Shown here: positions 30,886-34,727 of the stretch, piece after piece
How the letters are laid out: each line of letters begins with the position of its first letter
Numbering within the stretch: position 1 is the first letter of the stretch
Assembly: GCA_944382995.1 (NCBI GenBank)
Contig: CALWOF010000009.1
Span: 1 to 34,727 of the forward strand
Length of the DNA: 34,727 bases
Source: an uncultured Oscillospiraceae bacterium
GTDB lineage: Bacteria > Bacillota > Clostridia > Oscillospirales > Oscillospiraceae
Reading direction: 5' to 3'
Translations under genes and position numbers: made by a program
The notes under the pieces: generated by a model
Databases searched by the model: none
What the model saw: the letters and a program-made list of their open reading frames with translations, nothing else
What the model was told of the DNA's origin: nothing

Positions 30886-32163
30886 ATGAACATCATCGTG
30901 GTCGGCGGCGGAGGCCGGGAGCACGCCATCATCAAAAAGCTGAAAGAGAATCCGGCGGCGGAGACCATCTACGCCCTGCCGGGCAACGGCGGCATCGCCG
31001 CGGACGCGGTGTGCGTGCCGGAGATCGGTGCCCGTGACATCGACGCCATCGTGGACTTCGCCGCGTCCCACGCCATCGATTTCGCTGTGGTGGCGCCGGA
31101 CGATCCCCTGGCCCTGGGGTGCGTGGACCGGCTCCACGCCATCGGCATCCCCTGCTTCGGTCCGGACGCCAAGGCCGCCCGGATCGAGGCCAGCAAGGTC
31201 TTTGCCAAGGGCCTGATGAAGAAGTACCACATCCCCACCGCCCGGTACGAGGTGTTCGACGACCCGGCAAAGGCCCTGGACTACCTGCGCGGCGCCTCCT
31301 TCCCCATCGTCATCAAGGCCGACGGTCTGGCCCTGGGCAAGGGCGTGCTGATCCCCCAGACCCTCTCCGAGGCGGAGGCCGCCGTCAGGACCATCATGGA
31401 GGACCGGGCCTTCGGGGACTCCGGCAATGAGATCGTCATTGAGGAGTTCCTCACCGGGCCGGAGGTCAGCGTGCTGGCCTTCACCGACGGCACCGCCATC
31501 GTACCCATGGTGTCCTCCATGGACCACAAGCGGGCCGGGGACGGTGACACGGGCCTCAACACCGGCGGCATGGGCACCGTGGCCCCCAACCCCTGCTACA
31601 CGCCGGAGATCGCCAGGGCCTGCATGGACACCATCTTCCTGCCCACCCTGGCGGCCATGCGGGCGGAGGGCTGCCCCTTCAAGGGGTGTCTGTACTTCGG
31701 CCTCATGCTGACTCCCGACGGCCCCAAGGTCATCGAGTACAACTGCCGCTTCGGCGACCCGGAGACCCAGGTGGTGCTCCCCCTGCTGAAGACGGACCTG
31801 CTGACCGTCATGCAGGCGGTGGAAAACGGGACCCTGGCCGATATGAACGTGGAGTGGTCCGACGGCGCCGCGGCCTGCGTCATCCTGGCCTCCGGCGGGT
31901 ATCCGGGCCACTACGAGAAGGGAAAGCCCATCACCCTGCCGGATGCTCTGCCGGGGAATGTGACGGTCTATCACGCCGGCGACGCCCTGGCGGACGGGCA
32001 GCTGGTCACCAGCGGCGGCCGGGTGCTGGGCGTCACCGCCGCGGCCCCCACGCTGAAGGAGGCCCTCCGCGACGCCTATGCCGCCGCGGAGTCCGTGGAG
32101 TTTGAGGGAAAGTACCTGCGCCACGACATCGGCCGCCGGGCTCTGGCGGCCCTGGCGGACTGA
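30886..32163 (+). CDS. purD: Phosphoribosylamine-glycine ligase (GAR synthetase)
   Basis: A 425-residue ATP-grasp enzyme joining glycine to phosphoribosylamine. The start at 30886 (MNIIVVGGGGREHAI) is the family N-terminus. The ribosome site is weak (AAAGG about 12 nt upstream), perhaps because the repeat unit replaced the original leader. Landmarks are GGGGREHA, PGNGGIA, the PVIxKADGLALGKGV-like ATP-grasp strand (FPIVIKADGLALGKGV), DHKRAGDGDTGLNTGGMGT, and VIEYNCRFGDPETQ (metal and ATP binding). Single domain, normal size. Confidence 0.97.
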   Translation: MNIIVVGGGGREHAIIKKLKENPAAETIYALPGNGGIAADAVCVPEIGARDIDAIVDFAASHAIDFAVVAPDDPLALGCVDRLHAIGIPCFGPDAKAARIEASKVFAKGLMKKYHIPTARYEVFDDPAKALDYLRGASFPIVIKADGLALGKGVLIPQTLSEAEAAVRTIMEDRAFGDSGNEIVIEEFLTGPEVSVLAFTDGTAIVPMVSSMDHKRAGDGDTGLNTGGMGTVAPNPCYTPEIARACMDTIFLPTLAAMRAEGCPFKGCLYFGLMLTPDGPKVIEYNCRFGDPETQVVLPLLKTDLLTVMQAVENGTLADMNVEWSDGAAACVILASGGYPGHYEKGKPITLPDALPGNVTVYHAGDALADGQLVTSGGRVLGVTAAAPTLKEALRDAYAAAESVEFEGKYLRHDIGRRALAALAD

Positions 32164-32232
32164 CCGCCGCTCCCTCCGCTCCGCGGAGGCGATTCCAACA
32201 GCGCCCCATCCGGCGCCGGGAGGTTTGAAGAT

Positions 32233-34727
32233 ATGGTAAGACGCATCTATGTGGAGAAAAAAGAGCCCCTGCGGCAGGAGGCACAGAGCCTTCTGCGGGA
32301 GCTGCGGAGCTTTGTGGGCATCTCCGCCCTGGAGGAGCTGCGGGTCCTGAACCGCTACGACGCGGAGGGGCTGGACGAGGCCACCTTTGAGCGGGCGGTG
32401 GGAACGGTGTTCTCCGAGCCCCAGGTGGACGACACATTTGCCGTCCTGCCCGCCGGGGAGCGCATCGCCTTCGCGGTGGAGCCCCTGCCGGGCCAGTTCG
32501 ACCAGCGGGCGGACTCCGCCGCCCAGTGCATCCAGCTGATGACCCAGGGCGAGCGGCCCGCGATCCGCACCGCCAGGGTGTACCTGCTCTTCGGGGCCCT
32601 GACGCCGGCGGATGTGGAGGCTGTGAAGCGCTATGTCATCAACCCGGTGGAGTGCCGGGAGGCGTCCCTGGAGGTGCCGGAGAGCCTGACCCTGACGGCC
32701 GCCGTCCCGGCGGACGTGGCCGTTCTCACCGGCTTCACGGCCCTGGACCGGGCAGGTCTTTCCGCCCTGCTGGAAAAGCTGGGTCTTGCCATGGACCTGG
32801 AGGACCTGGCGTTCCTCCAGGCCTGGTTCCGGGACACAGAGCGGCGGGACCCCACCGTGACGGAGGTCCGGGTGGTGGACACCTACTGGTCCGACCACTG
32901 CCGCCACACCACCTTCTCCACCCATCTGGACGATATCCAGATCGACGACCTGAACGTCCAGGCGGCCTATCAGGACTATCTGGCCGCCCGGGTGGAGGTC
33001 TATGGGGAGGAGAAGGCGGCCAAACGCCCCCAGACCCTCATGGACATCGCCACCATCGGCGCCAAGTATCTCAAAAAACAGGGCCAGCTCCCCGAGCTGG
33101 ACGAGAGCGAGGAGATCAACGCCTGCTCCATCCGCGTCCCCGCCCAGGTGGACGGGAAGGAGCAGGACTGGCTGCTCATGTTCAAGAACGAGACCCACAA
33201 CCACCCCACGGAGATCGAGCCCTTCGGCGGCGCGGCCACCTGCATCGGCGGGTGCATCCGGGACCCCCTGTCCGGCCGGGCCTACGTCCACCAGGCCATG
33301 CGGCTCACCGGCTGCGGCGATCCCCGGACGCCGGTGGGCGAGACAGTCCCCGGCAAGCTGCCCCAGCGGAAGATCGCCCAGACCGCCGCCGCCGGCTACT
33401 CCTCCTACGGCAACCAGATCGGCCTGGCCACGGGGCTGGTCAGCGAGGTGTACCACCCCGGCTACATCGCCAAGCACCTGGAGTGCGGCGTGGTGGTGGC
33501 CGCCGCCCCGGCGGCCAACGTGGTCCGGGAGGAGCCCCAGCCGGGCGACATCGTGATCCTGCTGGGCGGGCGCACCGGCCGGGACGGCATCGGCGGCGCC
33601 ACCGGCTCCTCCAAGAGCCATGACAGCCACTCCCTGGCCACCATGGCCAGCGAGGTCCAGAAGGGCAACGCCCCGGAGGAGCGGAAGATCCAGCGGCTGT
33701 TCCGGGACGGGAGCGTCACCCGCCTCATCAAGCGGTGCAACGACTTCGGCGCCGGCGGCGTATCCGTGGCCGTGGGCGAGCTGGCTGACGGCCTCTCCAT
33801 CGACCTGGACGCGGTGCGGAAGAAGTACGACGGCCTGGACGGCACAGAGCTGGCCATCTCCGAGTCCCAGGAGCGGATGGCGGTGGTGGTGGCTCCGGAA
33901 AACGCCGAGAAATTCATCGCCGCCGCAGAGGCGGAGAATCTGGAGGCGTATCCGGTGGCCGTGGTGACATCCTCTCCCCGGATGGTGATGCGCTGGAGGG
34001 GCCGGACCATCGTGGACCTGAGCCGGGACTTTCTCAATACCAACGGCGCGGTGAAGCACGCCAGCGTCTCCGTCCCCGACCGAAGCAGCGTGGAAGTTTC
34101 CATTCCTGCCGGGAACGGGGAGACCAAAACGGTAAAAGGCGCGAAATTTGGAGTATCTTACAGAGGCTCTCTGCGTGAGATGGCCGCCAGTTTGAGATCC
34201 GCCTCCCGCCGGGGGCTGGCGGAGCGGTTCGATTCCACCATCGGGTGCGGCAGCGTGCTGATGCCCTTCGGCGGCAGGTTCCAGCGGACGCCGACTCAGG
34301 TGATGGCCGCCCTGCTGCCTGTCCTGCCGGGGCAGGAGACCGACCAGGCCAGCGTCATGGCCTGGGGCTTTGACCCGGACCAGATGATGGAGGATCCCTT
34401 CTTCGGGGCCTATACCTCGGTGGGTGTGTCCCTGGCCAAGCTGGTGGCCGCCGGCGCGGACTACCGGAAGGCCTACCTCACCTTCCAGGAGTTCTTCGAG
34501 AAGCTGCGCAGCGAGCCGGAGCGCTGGGGCAAGCCCTTCGCCGCCCTGCTGGGGGCGTTGGCCGCCCAGCTGGCCTTTGGCCGGGCGGCCATCGGCGGCA
34601 AGGACTCCATGTCCGGCACCTTCAACGACCTGGACGTGCCCCCCACCCTGATCTCCTTCGCCATCGCCCCCGTCAAGGCCGGCGAGGTCCTGTCCCCCGA
34701 GTTCAAGGAGGCGGGCCACCCGGTGTA
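32233..34727 (+). CDS. purL: Phosphoribosylformylglycinamidine synthase, large single-chain form, 3' end cut
   Basis: Converts FGAR, glutamine and ATP to FGAM. 831 codons are visible from ATG 32233, with no stop before the window edge. The N-terminus MVRRIYVEKKEPLRQEAQ and an internal size beyond that of small PurL fit the long clostridial form of about 1,200 residues, which normally ends in a glutaminase domain; that end is outside. Landmarks are TYWSDHCRHTTF (FGAM synthase linker/active region), FKNETHNHPTEIEPFGGAAT, SYGNQIGLATG, GGRTGRDGIGGATGSSKSH, RCNDFGAGGVSVAVGELADG and IGGKDSMSGTF. Adenine-rich GAAGAT lies near the start, but no strong ribosome site; 69 bp separate it from purD. Confidence 0.95.
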   Translation, partial: MVRRIYVEKKEPLRQEAQSLLRELRSFVGISALEELRVLNRYDAEGLDEATFERAVGTVFSEPQVDDTFAVLPAGERIAFAVEPLPGQFDQRADSAAQCIQLMTQGERPAIRTARVYLLFGALTPADVEAVKRYVINPVECREASLEVPESLTLTAAVPADVAVLTGFTALDRAGLSALLEKLGLAMDLEDLAFLQAWFRDTERRDPTVTEVRVVDTYWSDHCRHTTFSTHLDDIQIDDLNVQAAYQDYLAARVEVYGEEKAAKRPQTLMDIATIGAKYLKKQGQLPELDESEEINACSIRVPAQVDGKEQDWLLMFKNETHNHPTEIEPFGGAATCIGGCIRDPLSGRAYVHQAMRLTGCGDPRTPVGETVPGKLPQRKIAQTAAAGYSSYGNQIGLATGLVSEVYHPGYIAKHLECGVVVAAAPAANVVREEPQPGDIVILLGGRTGRDGIGGATGSSKSHDSHSLATMASEVQKGNAPEERKIQRLFRDGSVTRLIKRCNDFGAGGVSVAVGELADGLSIDLDAVRKKYDGLDGTELAISESQERMAVVVAPENAEKFIAAAEAENLEAYPVAVVTSSPRMVMRWRGRTIVDLSRDFLNTNGAVKHASVSVPDRSSVEVSIPAGNGETKTVKGAKFGVSYRGSLREMAASLRSASRRGLAERFDSTIGCGSVLMPFGGRFQRTPTQVMAALLPVLPGQETDQASVMAWGFDPDQMMEDPFFGAYTSVGVSLAKLVAAGADYRKAYLTFQEFFEKLRSEPERWGKPFAALLGALAAQLAFGRAAIGGKDSMSGTFNDLDVPPTLISFAIAPVKAGEVLSPEFKEAGHPV

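Noticed and set aside
30859-34719. A 1,286-codon open frame on the minus strand
   Set aside because: It lies opposite purD and purL, whose protein motifs are intact; long antisense frames are expected in GC-rich coding DNA. Its translation is low-complexity Gly/His/Val/Gln with no domain.

Overview
The window looks like chromosome from a strictly anaerobic, GC-rich, low-genome-size Firmicute. The best guess is the Oscillospiraceae (Flavonifractor/Lawsonibacter/Oscillibacter type). Supporting signs are the strong SigA-like promoters and AGGAGG ribosome sites, a class III ribonucleotide reductase with its radical-SAM activase, a Gram-positive lysine riboswitch, a clostridial-type single-chain PurL, and proline-tRNA and short palindromic repeats of the kind common in that family. 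The taxon is an inference; no rRNA is present.

Left end (1-6060): the 3' part of a tyrosine recombinase gene is followed by a strikingly AT-rich, four-gene overlapping operon (1868-5993). Its genes encode a membrane-anchored STAND/NACHT-like NTPase, a small unknown protein, a small protein beginning with a serine-rich GFVTNSSST motif, and a radical SAM/SPASM-like enzyme with unusual cysteine spacing. This looks like cargo of an integrated element and is the best candidate here for an undescribed system (conflict/defence or peptide modification). It ends against a tRNA-Pro(UGG) gene and its terminator.

6061-7541: a minus-strand array with one intact tRNA-Pro and three decayed tRNA-Pro copies, two of which keep their own promoters. 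Beyond it lies a gene-free AT-rich stretch with a tight run of DnaA-box-like 9-mers.

7542-12428 (minus strand): tsaD, a GNAT acetyltransferase, rimI and polA, with a polA promoter. 12443-14271: a small unknown gene, a PsiE-like membrane protein and a PAP2 phosphatase, separated by palindromic repeats.

14425-17513: a lysine riboswitch and terminator control a three-gene polar amino acid ABC transporter, so lysine is the likely substrate. 17546-22137: nrdG, nrdD (with a fused glutaredoxin-like domain) and a thioredoxin reductase-like gene, with two NrdR-box-like sites before nrdD. 22157-24082: a D-2-hydroxyacid dehydrogenase diverges from a GntR/UTRA regulator across a palindrome-rich promoter region.

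24113-34727: the purine biosynthesis run purE-C-F-M-N-O-H(AICAR transformylase only)-D-L, largely translationally coupled. IMP cyclohydrolase is supplied by a PurO-type protein instead of the usual bifunctional PurH. Between purH and purD sits a 413-bp unit made of 34-bp inverted repeats that tightly bracket a four-helix-bundle (S23/IVP-like) gene. Related palindromic repeats without the gene occur at 13630-13746 and 24606-24713, with a half copy at 13179-13210.
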